From CAYJHC01 sp964369465 (GTDB lineage Bacteria; Bacillota; Clostridia; Peptostreptococcales; Anaerovoracaceae): 47,457 nucleotides of DNA. Positions 26,231-34,538 of the stretch are shown piece by piece. Position 1 is the first letter of the stretch. Each line of letters starts with the position of its first letter. The DNA lies in contig CAYJEX010000013.1 in assembly GCA_964369465.1 (NCBI GenBank), forward strand, positions 1 to 47,457, in the 5' to 3' direction. The translations under genes were made by a program, and so were the position numbers. The notes under the pieces are model-generated. The model was not told the origin of the DNA, did not search any database, and worked only from the letters and a program-made list of their open reading frames with translations.

Positions 26231-26261
26231 AAAATGATTGCAATAATCTTACAATCATTTT
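26231..26261 (-). terminator. Probable terminator after the acyl-adenylating ligase
   Basis: AAAATGATTG pairs with CAATCATTTT around an 11-nt loop, just past the ligase stop codon. The T tract on minus is short, so read-through into the carrier gene is possible. Confidence 0.55.
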
Positions 26262-26269
26262 ATATGATA

Positions 26270-27733
26270 TTAACAATCTATTTCTTTTAGTCTGTCGATT
26301 TTACCATTATATGTTCTAGGAACAGCATCAATAACTTTAATCTCTCTTGGTCTTTTAAAATCTTCTAGCAATTCCATTAAATGTGCTTCTAAAGCGTTAA
26401 TATCTATTTTTTCATTTGCAACAATGTAAAGAATAGGTACTGCTCCCACAATTTCATCTTTTCTTGCTTTACAAATGCAATCAATAATGCCTTCAAACTT
26501 TTTTGTAGCCTCTTCAACTTCCATAGGAGCAACTTTATTGCCCCCAGTGATAATTACATCATCAGCTCTTCCCAACATGTATATTCTTCCTTGATCATCT
26601 TGGTAGCCTAAATCATTAGATCTCATATATCCATCTTTTCCAACAGTTTTTGATGTTAATTCTGGAGAATTAAAGTAGCATCTCATTGCCATGCCACCTG
26701 TGTACGATAAATATCCAGGGTTTTCCAAACTAGAATTTTTTATCTCATTATTATTTTCATCTACTATTTTGAAAAAAGAATTGACTGTTGGATATCCTAT
26801 ACAATTTGCACGATTATCATCAGAATTAAAATCCAATATACACGCACACCCTAATTCCGTAGAACCATATAAATTATACAATCTAATATTTGGAAGAATT
26901 TTTAATAGGTGTTCCTTATCCCCTTCTGGAAGCGGAGCAGAGCCTAATTGTATATAGTCAAGTTGCTCAGAGTAATCAGCTAATTTATCTCTGCTCAATT
27001 TAAATATTATATTTAGGGATGCAGGCGCCATAGCTATTGATGTTGCCTTATATTTTTCTAACATATTAAATAGTATTTTAATAAAGGTTACCCCATCAAT
27101 TACAATGACAGTGCTTCCATTTATCATATTTGCAAAATATCTACGAAGACTAAATGAATGATTCATTGGCGTTGGTATTATCTCCACATTATTGCTTTTC
27201 ATTTTTGTTCCATATTTTACATTCTCAGCAACTGCGAATTCCGCTTTATATTGAAGTACAATTCCTTTAGATTTTCCTGTAGTTCCTGTGGTAAAAAGAA
27301 CCATTGCATCATTTTCCAGATTGGGCATATCCCACTCTTTAATAGGTTCATTAAAATTAAAAGCGTCTTCTATATCATATGCTTCAAATCCTTCAACTTC
27401 AGAATCTCCAAATATCTTTGTCGCTTTTATTTCTTCCATTATTTCAATGAGTCTAGCCTCGTTTGCACTTTTTTCTAGTGGAACACAAATCGCACCATAT
27501 AATTGTATCGCATGACACGTTGTCAAATATTCTACTGTTTGTTTTGCTTTTATTGCAATATACTCTCCTTTTTTTACACCTATATGTTTTAAATAGCCTG
27601 CAGATGCACATATCTTGTTCCAGTATTCCTCATATGTCAATTCATGTTTAGTATCTATTAACGCCAATTTATTTGGGCTTTCAATCGCAAATTTCCTAAT
27701 TTGTCCAATTACTGTATCATTATAATCCAACAT
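26270..27733 (-). CDS. AMP-dependent acyl/aminoacyl ligase (ANL superfamily)
   Basis: A 487-residue adenylating enzyme. Core motifs are in order: P-loop LFTTGTTGKSKG (146-157), LYNLYGSTELG (A5), RSNDLGYQDDQGRIYMLGRADDVI (A7-A8, given in two parts: RSNDLGY and GRADDVIITGG) and C-terminal PRTYNGKIDR with the catalytic Lys. It activates a carboxylate with ATP; whether that is a fatty acid, aryl acid or amino acid cannot be read from the sequence. The downstream DltC-like carrier is the likely acceptor. No acyltransferase (MBOAT), condensation or ketosynthase gene lies nearby, so the end product is unknown. AGGAG lies upstream of ATG. Confidence 0.88.
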   Translation of the reverse strand: MLDYNDTVIGQIRKFAIESPNKLALIDTKHELTYEEYWNKICASAGYLKHIGVKKGEYIAIKAKQTVEYLTTCHAIQLYGAICVPLEKSANEARLIEIMEEIKATKIFGDSEVEGFEAYDIEDAFNFNEPIKEWDMPNLENDAMVLFTTGTTGKSKGIVLQYKAEFAVAENVKYGTKMKSNNVEIIPTPMNHSFSLRRYFANMINGSTVIVIDGVTFIKILFNMLEKYKATSIAMAPASLNIIFKLSRDKLADYSEQLDYIQLGSAPLPEGDKEHLLKILPNIRLYNLYGSTELGCACILDFNSDDNRANCIGYPTVNSFFKIVDENNNEIKNSSLENPGYLSYTGGMAMRCYFNSPELTSKTVGKDGYMRSNDLGYQDDQGRIYMLGRADDVIITGGNKVAPMEVEEATKKFEGIIDCICKARKDEIVGAVPILYIVANEKIDINALEAHLMELLEDFKRPREIKVIDAVPRTYNGKIDRLKEIDC

Positions 27734-27955
27734 TCCCTTTACTCCTTTTTAATTTACACTTATGAATTACACACTATTTCTATATTATTTTTCATTAAAT
27801 TCATACGTATAACCAGTGTATTATTATCGGCAAAAAAGCAAACAACCACAATAGTTATCAGAATACAATTTCAGAAAAATATAATAATCCTCTCAAAAAA
27901 ATTTCAGATTTGTTTTATCACATTAAAATTATACCACAATTATAATATGTACATA

Positions 27956-27985
27956 TTGTAATTATATATACTTTAGTATTATAAT
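27956..27985 (+). promoter_or_regulatory. Probable promoter of the aldo/keto reductase
   Basis: TTGTAA, an 18-bp spacer and TATAAT on plus, about 25 bp before the start codon. The region 27734-27955 between the two divergent genes is AT-rich and holds no gene I can support. Confidence 0.55.
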
Positions 27986-28009
27986 TATAGAAAATAAATG
28001 GAGGGATAT

Positions 28010-28984
28010 ATGAAGTACAATAAACTTGGCAAAACAGACCTTATAGTGAGCGAAATAGGATTTGGAGTTCTTACGGTTGGACACAATCAATTGAACTTGC
28101 CTATCAATGATGGAGCAGAAGTTGTTAAATATGCACTAAAAAAAGGAATTAATTTTTTAGATACCGCAGAATTCTATGAGACTTATCCATACATCAGGAA
28201 AGCATTAGACGATTTAAAAAGAGAAAAAAGCGAAATTTCCCCAATAATATGTTCTAAGTCTTTAGCAGTTTCTGGATACGAAATGGAAAAAGCAATTGAT
28301 GACGGGTTAAAAGCTTTAGGTATAGAATATTTTGATATTTTTCTTATGCATGAAATTAGGCACGATGGAGATTTCGCCTCACGTAAAAGTGCCTTCGAAG
28401 CATTAAAGACTGCAAAAAAACTTGGAAAAGTAAAATATATTGGAATATCCACTCATCATGTAGATGTAACAAAAGAAGCGTCATATTTAAACGAATTAGA
28501 TGTTATTTTCCCTCTTGTGAATATAGATGGCATAGGAATACGAGACGGTTCAAACATTGGAACTAGAAAAGATATGGAAGATGCAATTAAATTAAACGCC
28601 ATCGCTGGAAAAGGTATTTTTTTGATGAAAATATTTGGCGGCGGAAATCTGATTTCAAAATACCAAGAAGCATTAAACTATGGTAAATCGATCGGAGAAT
28701 CCTCTTCAATGATGATAGGATTTGGAAAACAGAAAGAAGTAGACGATATAATATCTTATGTAGAGGGGACACTTCCTCCCAATTATATTCCCGATCTTAA
28801 ATGCAAAAAAATCACCATAGAACAAGGTGATTGTGAACAGTGCATGGCTTGTTACTACAAATGTCCGAATTCTGCTATATATATATGTGATGATGGTTCT
28901 GTAAAGGTTGATGATGAAAAATGTTTAACGTGTGGATATTGCGCACCTATTTGCCCTACTAGAGCATTGATATTTATAGGATAA
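28010..28984 (+). CDS. Aldo/keto reductase with C-terminal 2[4Fe-4S] ferredoxin domain
   Basis: A 324-residue two-domain oxidoreductase. Residues 1 to about 265 form an aldo/keto reductase barrel, with the family Asp and Tyr in LDTAEFYETYPY and the Lys in ICSKSLA. Residues about 270-324 carry two cluster motifs, CEQCMACYYKCP and CLTCGYCAPICP. Such fusions are common in anaerobes and may pass electrons between NAD(P)H and ferredoxin; the substrate is unknown. ATG at 28010 has GGAGGG 5 nt upstream, so an earlier in-frame start is discarded. Its 3' end overlaps mnmA tail-to-tail by 11 bp. Confidence 0.92.
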   Translation: MKYNKLGKTDLIVSEIGFGVLTVGHNQLNLPINDGAEVVKYALKKGINFLDTAEFYETYPYIRKALDDLKREKSEISPIICSKSLAVSGYEMEKAIDDGLKALGIEYFDIFLMHEIRHDGDFASRKSAFEALKTAKKLGKVKYIGISTHHVDVTKEASYLNELDVIFPLVNIDGIGIRDGSNIGTRKDMEDAIKLNAIAGKGIFLMKIFGGGNLISKYQEALNYGKSIGESSSMMIGFGKQKEVDDIISYVEGTLPPNYIPDLKCKKITIEQGDCEQCMACYYKCPNSAIYICDDGSVKVDDEKCLTCGYCAPICPTRALIFIG

Positions 28985-30050
28985 ATCCTCCACCAATAAC
29001 TAAATCATCCTTATACACTACAACTGATTGTCCTGGGGTTGCTGCTCTTTGAGGTTCTTCAAACAGTACTAGCCCCTTTTTTACTGTGCATTTTGCAGGT
29101 GGAGCCGCATATCTTGTTTTAGCATAATATGGAAACTCGCCTTCTTCTGTTTTAAAACATGAATCAGATACAAAAAATCCATCAGAAAATTTCACTTCTT
29201 TAACAAACAATTCATTTTCATCATATGTAAGAATAATTTTATTCTCAGTGGAACATATTTCTTTCACATATGCTTCTTTCCCTAAATTAATTCCAAGGCC
29301 TTTCTTTTGTCCAATTGTGTAATTGCTTATACCGCTATGCTCTCCTAGTTTCTTACCATTAGTATCAAAAAAGTAACCTTTCGGTATGTTTACATCTTCT
29401 TTTTCCAGAAAGTCATTGTACGTTTCTCCTTTTTTCAAAAAACAAATTCCTTGACTATCTTTATATTTGTTATCTATCAAGCTATTATCAAATGCTAATT
29501 TTTTTACAATCTTTTTGTCTTCAATTTCTCCTAATGGAAAAATAGTTCTAGAAATAATCTCTTGAGATAATCTGTACAATACATATGATTGATCTTTTTT
29601 ACTGTTTTTTGCTATTTTTACATAATGGAAGCTATCCATTTCTTCAACTCTCGCATAATGACCTGTGGCAATTTTTTCTGCCCCAACTTCATTCGCAACA
29701 TCAAGTAACACCTTGTACTTTATTGCAGGATTACATATGATACACGGATTAGGAGTTCTTCCATTAATATACTCATTACAAAAATTAGATATAATTTTAT
29801 TACGAAAAACTTCACTTACATTTTTGTAAATGTATTCAATACCAATACTTTCACACATTTCAAATGCTTTCATCGCCGCATCTGGAAGCTTACTCCCTAA
29901 ATATTTCCCCTCTTCCAAAGTTTTAGGCCATATATCAAAGTGTACTCCTATAACGGTATATCCTTTTTCTTGCAATAATAAAGCAGCGGTAGAGCTATCT
30001 ACTCCACCACTGACACCTAATACTATTTTTTTTCGTTTTTGTATTGTCAT
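28974..30050 (-). CDS. mnmA: tRNA-specific 2-thiouridylase MnmA
   Basis: Adds sulfur to U34 of tRNA-Lys, -Glu and -Gln. The 358-residue protein opens with the PP-loop GVSGGVDSSTAALLL. The catalytic cysteines are in GRTPNPCIICNP and KDSQGICFL. The C-terminal beta-barrel ends in SVVVYKDDLVIGGGFIL, as in the family. GGTGA lies 7 nt before ATG. It is last in a probable operon with nifS and nifU, which supply the persulfide sulfur, an arrangement common in Clostridia. Confidence 0.96.
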   Translation of the reverse strand: MTIQKRKKIVLGVSGGVDSSTAALLLQEKGYTVIGVHFDIWPKTLEEGKYLGSKLPDAAMKAFEMCESIGIEYIYKNVSEVFRNKIISNFCNEYINGRTPNPCIICNPAIKYKVLLDVANEVGAEKIATGHYARVEEMDSFHYVKIAKNSKKDQSYVLYRLSQEIISRTIFPLGEIEDKKIVKKLAFDNSLIDNKYKDSQGICFLKKGETYNDFLEKEDVNIPKGYFFDTNGKKLGEHSGISNYTIGQKKGLGINLGKEAYVKEICSTENKIILTYDENELFVKEVKFSDGFFVSDSCFKTEEGEFPYYAKTRYAAPPAKCTVKKGLVLFEEPQRAATPGQSVVVYKDDLVIGGGFIL

Positions 30051-30126
30051 ATCTAAATCACCAATATATGCTAATCAAAATAACGAATTAGTTATTAGAA
30101 AACTAAAGAACACATAGTAATTTGGA

Positions 30127-30597
30127 TTAACTACTACAGCAATTTCCTTGATTTTCATCTTCTTCTTCATGATGATGATCTTCTTCCTCATTCGGATCAA
30201 AACCTTCTAACCCTACATACGTTTTTCCTGTTTTTTGAGAATAATCATATATAGCGGACTTTATTGCATGATCTGCCAAAACAGAACAGTGCACTTTAGG
30301 TCCAGGTAACCCCCCTAGTTCATCAATAATAGTTTTATTTGTTAACGAAAGTGCTTCATCTATTGTCATCCCAATAATTAGATCCGTAGCAATACTAGAA
30401 GACGCTATTGCTGAGCCGCAACCAAATGTTTTGAACTTTGCATCTACAATTTTTTCATCTTCAACTTTAATTGAAATTTGCATCATATCGCCACACACTG
30501 GACTTCCATATGTGCCAACTCCATCTGCATTTTCTATTTCTCCCACATTATGAGGGTTCATAAAATGATCCATTACCTTACTGTTATACATTGACAT
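30127..30597 (-). CDS. nifU: NifU/IscU-type Fe-S scaffold protein
   Basis: A 156-residue scaffold for Fe-S cluster assembly. The three cluster ligands are visible in GSPVCGDMM, TFGCGSAIASS and VHCSVLADHAI; the GCGSAIASSS motif is diagnostic. It lacks the C-terminal Nfu domain of nitrogenase NifU, so it is a short clostridial type. The tail is rich in Glu and His (EEDHHHEEED) and ends in CCSS, a possible extra metal-binding end. It follows nifS by about 70 bp. Confidence 0.94.
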   Translation of the reverse strand: MSMYNSKVMDHFMNPHNVGEIENADGVGTYGSPVCGDMMQISIKVEDEKIVDAKFKTFGCGSAIASSSIATDLIIGMTIDEALSLTNKTIIDELGGLPGPKVHCSVLADHAIKSAIYDYSQKTGKTYVGLEGFDPNEEEDHHHEEEDENQGNCCSS

Positions 30598-30666
30598 TTT
30601 TGTCTTTCCTCGCTTTTCTAATTTAATCTATAATTGTCACAATATATTATTTATTTGTTAAAACTA

Positions 30667-31839
30667 TTAACTCCATCCTTTTTCTTTTGAAATCGGAGAC
30701 ATTTCTCTTAGTTTTGTCACTATATCTGACAATGTTTCTATCGCATAGTTAACATCTTCTTCCGTTGTAAAATCTCCAAACGAAAACCTAATCGAGCCAT
30801 GAATTCTTTCAACAGGAACACCCAACGCATCTAACACATGTGATGGTGTCAAACTAGCCGATGAGCACGCTGACCCTGTAGCAACATATATTCCCTTCAT
30901 GTTCAGCAGCAAAAGAATAGCTTCTCCTTCAATAAAGTCAAATGTTATATTTGCATTTGCAGGATGTCTATGTACCATAGAACCATTAATATATACATTA
31001 TCTAACTTTTTCTTAATTCCATCTACAAACATATCTCTAAGTTTTTTGCAGTGTGCAATATGTTCATCTAAGTTTATTCTACTAAGTTCTGCAGCTTTTC
31101 CAAATCCTACAATTCCTGGAAGATTCTCTGTCCCAGCTCTTTTTTTGAGTTCTTGACCTCCACCGTAAATGAAGTTTGACAACCTTGTTCCTCGTTTAAT
31201 ATACATAGCCCCGATCCCTTTTGGACCATAAATTTTATGTGCACTAAATGACATCATATCTACATTTAATTCTTTAACATCAATTTTAACATTTCCTAAA
31301 GCTTGAACAGAGTCTGTATGGAATCTCACTCCCTTATCAGCCGCAATTTTGGCAAGCTCCTTTATCGGCTGTATAGTTCCTATTTCATTATTTAATTGCA
31401 TTATTGTCACTAGAATAGTCTTGTCTGTTATGGCTTTACTTAAATCATCAGGGTTAACCAATCCATCACTATTCACATCAAGATATGTAACTTCATATCC
31501 ATTTTTTTCTAGGCTCTTACATGTATTTAATATTGCATGATGTTCAATTTTACTTGTAATAATGTGATTTCCTTTTGATTTGAGAACATCAACTGTACCA
31601 AAAATAGCCCAATTATCAGCTTCTGTTCCACTTCCTGTGAAAATAATTTCTTCAGGTTTTGCATTTATTAGTTCTGCAAGTTGCCCTCTAGCTTTTGAAA
31701 TTGCATTTTTCGAAAACTCTCCAATTTCATATAAGCTTGATGGATTACCATAATTTTCCGAAAAAAAAGGAAGCATTTCATCTAAAACTTCTTTTTTTAC
31801 TGGTGTTGTTGCTGCGTAATCAAGATAAATTTTTTTCAT
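30667..31839 (-). CDS. nifS: Cysteine desulfurase NifS/IscS type
   Basis: A 390-residue PLP enzyme that removes sulfur from cysteine for Fe-S clusters and tRNA thiolation. It begins KKIYLDYAATTPVKKEV, with the PLP Lys in SFSAHKIYGPKG and the persulfide Cys in GSACSSASLTPSHVL. Class I (NifS/IscS) features separate it from the second class V protein at 19739. AGAGG lies 8 nt before ATG. The start is 4 nt after the DUF896 stop codon. No IscR-type regulator is upstream; DUF896 occupies that place. Confidence 0.96.
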   Translation of the reverse strand: MKKIYLDYAATTPVKKEVLDEMLPFFSENYGNPSSLYEIGEFSKNAISKARGQLAELINAKPEEIIFTGSGTEADNWAIFGTVDVLKSKGNHIITSKIEHHAILNTCKSLEKNGYEVTYLDVNSDGLVNPDDLSKAITDKTILVTIMQLNNEIGTIQPIKELAKIAADKGVRFHTDSVQALGNVKIDVKELNVDMMSFSAHKIYGPKGIGAMYIKRGTRLSNFIYGGGQELKKRAGTENLPGIVGFGKAAELSRINLDEHIAHCKKLRDMFVDGIKKKLDNVYINGSMVHRHPANANITFDFIEGEAILLLLNMKGIYVATGSACSSASLTPSHVLDALGVPVERIHGSIRFSFGDFTTEEDVNYAIETLSDIVTKLREMSPISKEKGWS

Positions 31840-31843
31840 TATT

Positions 31844-32056
31844 TTAACCTCTTTTATTATGTTTTCTTATTTCTTCAGGTGTCATATCCTCAACGAATTT
31901 AATTCTATCCGCTTGAGCTTTCACATTTACCTTTATGGCATCTATGTATTCTCTTCTAAGAATTTGCTGCTCATTTTGTTCTTCTTCAGACAAACCTACA
32001 TCTTTTTTCTTCTTTGCCAATTCGTTTATTCTATCTATCTTCTCTTTTGTTATCAT
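31844..32056 (-). CDS. DUF896 (YnzC/UPF0291) family small protein
   Basis: A 70-residue protein of the DUF896 family found in Bacillota, with the family opening ITKEKIDRINELAKKKK and a second helix in EEEQNEQQILRREYIDAI. A two-helix coiled hairpin is expected; its role is uncertain. The second ATG at 32056 is better spaced from AGAAAG (8 nt) than the first at 32062 and matches the usual family start. It lies 4 nt upstream of nifS, so the two are translated from one mRNA. Upstream, 32063-32280 is very AT-rich with no gene I can support. Confidence 0.88.
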   Translation of the reverse strand: MITKEKIDRINELAKKKKDVGLSEEEQNEQQILRREYIDAIKVNVKAQADRIKFVEDMTPEEIRKHNKRG

Positions 32057-32280
32057 ACCCATTTCTTTCTGATATTAATCGTGTATTAATAAATTATTTG
32101 TATTTTCTATAATATTCTAACATAAAAAAAATAATAAATATTATTCTAATTACAATTTATTTAAGTATAATGTGGTTGTTAATGTTATTTTCGTATGGAA
32201 TGTTCATGTATTTTTATTATTATTTGAAATATTTTTCAAGTATCCTCTTTTCATTTAATAGCAAATTTCTGAATTGGATA

Positions 32281-32710
32281 TTAATTTTTTTTATATCTTG
32301 TCAATATTGGTTTAAGTATTTCAAATATTTCGNNNNNNNNNNNNNNNNNNNNNNNNNNNNNNNNNNNNNNNNNNNNNNNNNNNNNNNNNNNNNNNNNNNN
32401 NNNNNNNNNNNNNNNNNNNNNNNNNNNNNNNNTATTTCGTTATGAGTTTCATTCAAAATATTTTCTTTCTTATAACATTTACCTACAATCTTTGCAACTT
32501 CACTTGCCACCGTACCATAGCCTTCATCGCTTAGTTTCTTTTGCACCTCTGTATTGAGAGTCCTTTTTGTTAGAACTTCTTCTTTTAAATTTTTTCTTCA
32601 TTATCTGTATAAAATAAATAAATTTTATCTTTATCTTCATTTAGTTTATTATATCCATCAAGTCCTTCAATAGATACATTCTCATAATCAACTAGATAAT
32701 ATTTTTTCAT
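32281..32710 (-). pseudogene. Decayed PIN-like/NYN-type protein, spanning the assembly gap
   Basis: The minus strand starts MKKYYLVDYENVSIEGLDGY with AGGAG 7 nt before ATG, the usual opening of a Firmicutes PIN-like family with a YENV motif. The frame stops after 41 codons at an A6 tract (32590-32595); one extra A would join it to EEVLTKRTLNTEVQKKLSDEG. The middle of the domain, which I expect to be about 100 residues, is missing. On reaching the 100-N gap the frame reads NETHNEI; if the shared 7 nt at the gap edges are merged it continues FEILKPILTRYKKN and stops at 32281. Thus it has both an internal deletion and a frameshift. It has its own promoter. Confidence 0.72.
32333..32432. other. 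Assembly gap (100 N)
   Basis: Exactly 100 Ns, a conventional placeholder for a scaffold gap of unknown size. The left flank ends TATTTCG and the right flank begins TATTTCG, so the contigs may in fact overlap by 7 nt with nothing missing. Confidence 0.97.
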
Positions 32711-32745
32711 AGTTCGACTCCTAAAAACACTTCGCCTTAACTATA

Positions 32746-32774
32746 AGTATGCACCTATTCACTATTTAAGTCAA
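32746..32774 (-). promoter_or_regulatory. Promoter of the decayed PIN-like gene
   Basis: TTGACT, a 17-bp spacer and CATACT on the minus strand, about 35 bp upstream of the ATG. The gene still has intact expression signals despite its broken frame. Confidence 0.6.
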
Positions 32775-32868
32775 CAAATTTTGTACTAATAGGCTAATAG
32801 TGCTAATGCCAATAGATATTTCATCTTGCACTTTCTTTTCAACATTTCTTGACAATTAAGCAAAAAGG

Positions 32869-34083
32869 CTATTCACCAAGTAGCCAGTCTATAAAATTCA
32901 TTTTTTTTACACCCTCATAATTTGCAACTGGTGCTATTGTGTCAAGAGTCAAAAGGTATTTGGGATAATTATCACGAAGCTTAGAAAAAGGTTTTAGCTC
33001 TCTTTCTAGAGTGCTAGGATCTAATGTGGTAGCAGAAATTTGATAATATTCAATATCCGTTCCTTTTATTGCGACAAAGTCAACCTCAAAAGAATCAATT
33101 TTTCCCACATAAACACTGTAACCTCTGCGCTTTAATTCTAAGAAAGCTAAGTTTTCCATGACATGTCCTATATCGTTATCCGTGCCTTTTATTAGCAAGT
33201 TCCTTAGCCCTATATCTGCCACATAATATTTATTTGCCGTTGTTAAATAATCTTTACCTTTTATATTATATTTGGGTGTTTCATAAAGAAGTAAGCTGTC
33301 GCACAAACCCTCCAAATATTTAGATATGGTTTTGCTGTCAATGTTTCTGCCACCCGATTTTAAGGTATTGGATATTTTGCTTATTGATGTTATGTTACCA
33401 ATATTGTGAAAAATAAATTTCACTACATTTTTTAAACTAGTAACATCATTAATTTTTTTTCGTGCAACAACATCATTTAATATAACTGAGTTATGCAATC
33501 CATTTAAATACTCCATTCCATCGGCATTGAACAACTCATGCTTTAACAAATATGGAAAAGACCCGTATTCAAGATAGAGATTAAATTTTTCTGTTATAGA
33601 TAAAGTGGCTCTATCCCCTTTTAGTCCCAAAGAAAACTCCGAGAATGATAGCGGAAGCATTTGAAGTTCAATGTATCTTCCTGAAAGCAAAGTCGCAAGT
33701 TCTCCCGACATAAAATAAGCGTTTGAACCTGTTATATATACATCACAATACTCTTTGATAAAAAGACTATCTACAGCTTTTTGATAATCTGCCACATGCT
33801 GGATTTCATCCAAGAAAATGTAATTCATTTTATTAGTGTTTAACAACGGCTTGATATATTCGTACAACTTTTTATAGTCATCTAATTGTTCAAAATCTAC
33901 ATCCTCAAAATTTATAGAAATAATTTGTTCTTCTGATACACCAGTTTTCAAAAGATGAGACCTAAAAATTTCAAACATTGTAGATTTTCCACATCGTCTT
34001 ATTCCAGAGACAACTTTAATTATTTGCTTATCTTTACCTCTAATTAGCCAATCGAGGTATTCTTTTCTTATTATTTTTTCCAT
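32869..34083 (-). CDS. AAA ATPase with DUF4143 (AAA_14 family)
   Basis: A 404-residue protein of a widespread accessory family: N-terminal AAA_14 ATPase and C-terminal DUF4143, which resembles a PD-(D/E)xK nuclease fold. Walker A is SGIRRCGKSTMF near residues 27-38 and Walker B is YIFLDEIQHV near 89-98. The C-terminal strand SFEVDFVAIKG with NLAFLELKRRG before it fits the nuclease-like core. The role is unknown; such genes are patchy and often near mobile or defence genes. The ribosome site AGGGCGG is close to ATG. It stands alone between a decayed gene and a palindrome array, so this interval looks like inserted accessory DNA. Confidence 0.87.
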   Translation of the reverse strand: MEKIIRKEYLDWLIRGKDKQIIKVVSGIRRCGKSTMFEIFRSHLLKTGVSEEQIISINFEDVDFEQLDDYKKLYEYIKPLLNTNKMNYIFLDEIQHVADYQKAVDSLFIKEYCDVYITGSNAYFMSGELATLLSGRYIELQMLPLSFSEFSLGLKGDRATLSITEKFNLYLEYGSFPYLLKHELFNADGMEYLNGLHNSVILNDVVARKKINDVTSLKNVVKFIFHNIGNITSISKISNTLKSGGRNIDSKTISKYLEGLCDSLLLYETPKYNIKGKDYLTTANKYYVADIGLRNLLIKGTDNDIGHVMENLAFLELKRRGYSVYVGKIDSFEVDFVAIKGTDIEYYQISATTLDPSTLERELKPFSKLRDNYPKYLLTLDTIAPVANYEGVKKMNFIDWLLGE

Positions 34084-34209
34084 ATCCGCCCTACTATTTT
34101 ACTTGTATTTTCTATAGCCACTCTATTATACAACTTAAACGTTTCTACTTTCCTACCATTTAGGTCAATTATAATAATACTCTTTCTTAAGAAGAAAGTC
34201 AATAAATCA

Positions 34210-34299
34210 GGAATGTATTCCATAAATCATTTAAAATATTAAACTTGAGGAACATATTCCTCAAATAATCAATAATGGCTAAATCATGGAATATATTCT
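34210..34299. repeat. Three GGAAT-type palindromes at exact 39-bp spacing
   Basis: GGAATGTATTCC (34210-34221), GGAACATATTCC (34249-34260) and GGAATATATTCT (34288-34299) start 39 bp apart. The central one extends to TTGAGGAA..TTCCTCAA. A fourth, looser copy, GGAATACTATTC, is at 34347. Flanking AAATCA recurs before the first and third. The 34084-34449 stretch otherwise holds no gene; a further hairpin CTTTCTT/AAGAAAG is at 34182-34198. An operator array is a possibility. Confidence 0.55.
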
Positions 34300-34449
34300 A
34301 GTAATTGTCAAAACAGTTAGTGGCAAGAGGCGATGAAAAGAAAATTGGAATACTATTCTTCGGCAGCATGAAGATATATTATTTTTTAAAATATGTAACA
34401 TATGTATTGATATATAAGACTTCATATTATATCAACACATATCATTTTC

Positions 34450-34478
34450 TTGTATTTTAAATATACACATGATATAAT
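34450..34478 (+). promoter_or_regulatory. Promoter of the MurT/GatD-like pair
   Basis: TTGTAT, a 17-bp spacer and TATAAT on plus; the sequence TGATATAAT is also an extended -10. It lies about 60 bp before the TTG start. Confidence 0.75.
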
Positions 34479-34538
34479 TTTTTAGTAGAAATCTCCCCAA
34501 ACACAAACAACAATACTAGTGTAGAAAGGTCAAATACA

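Noticed and set aside
32301..32546. Open frame running through the Ns as one gene
   Set aside because: The frame across 100 placeholder Ns is arbitrary; the part left of the gap makes sense only in another frame.
34182..34363. Ends of an insertion sequence or MITE
   Set aside because: The palindromes are short and repeated at regular spacing; there is no transposase and no outer inverted repeat pair with target duplication.
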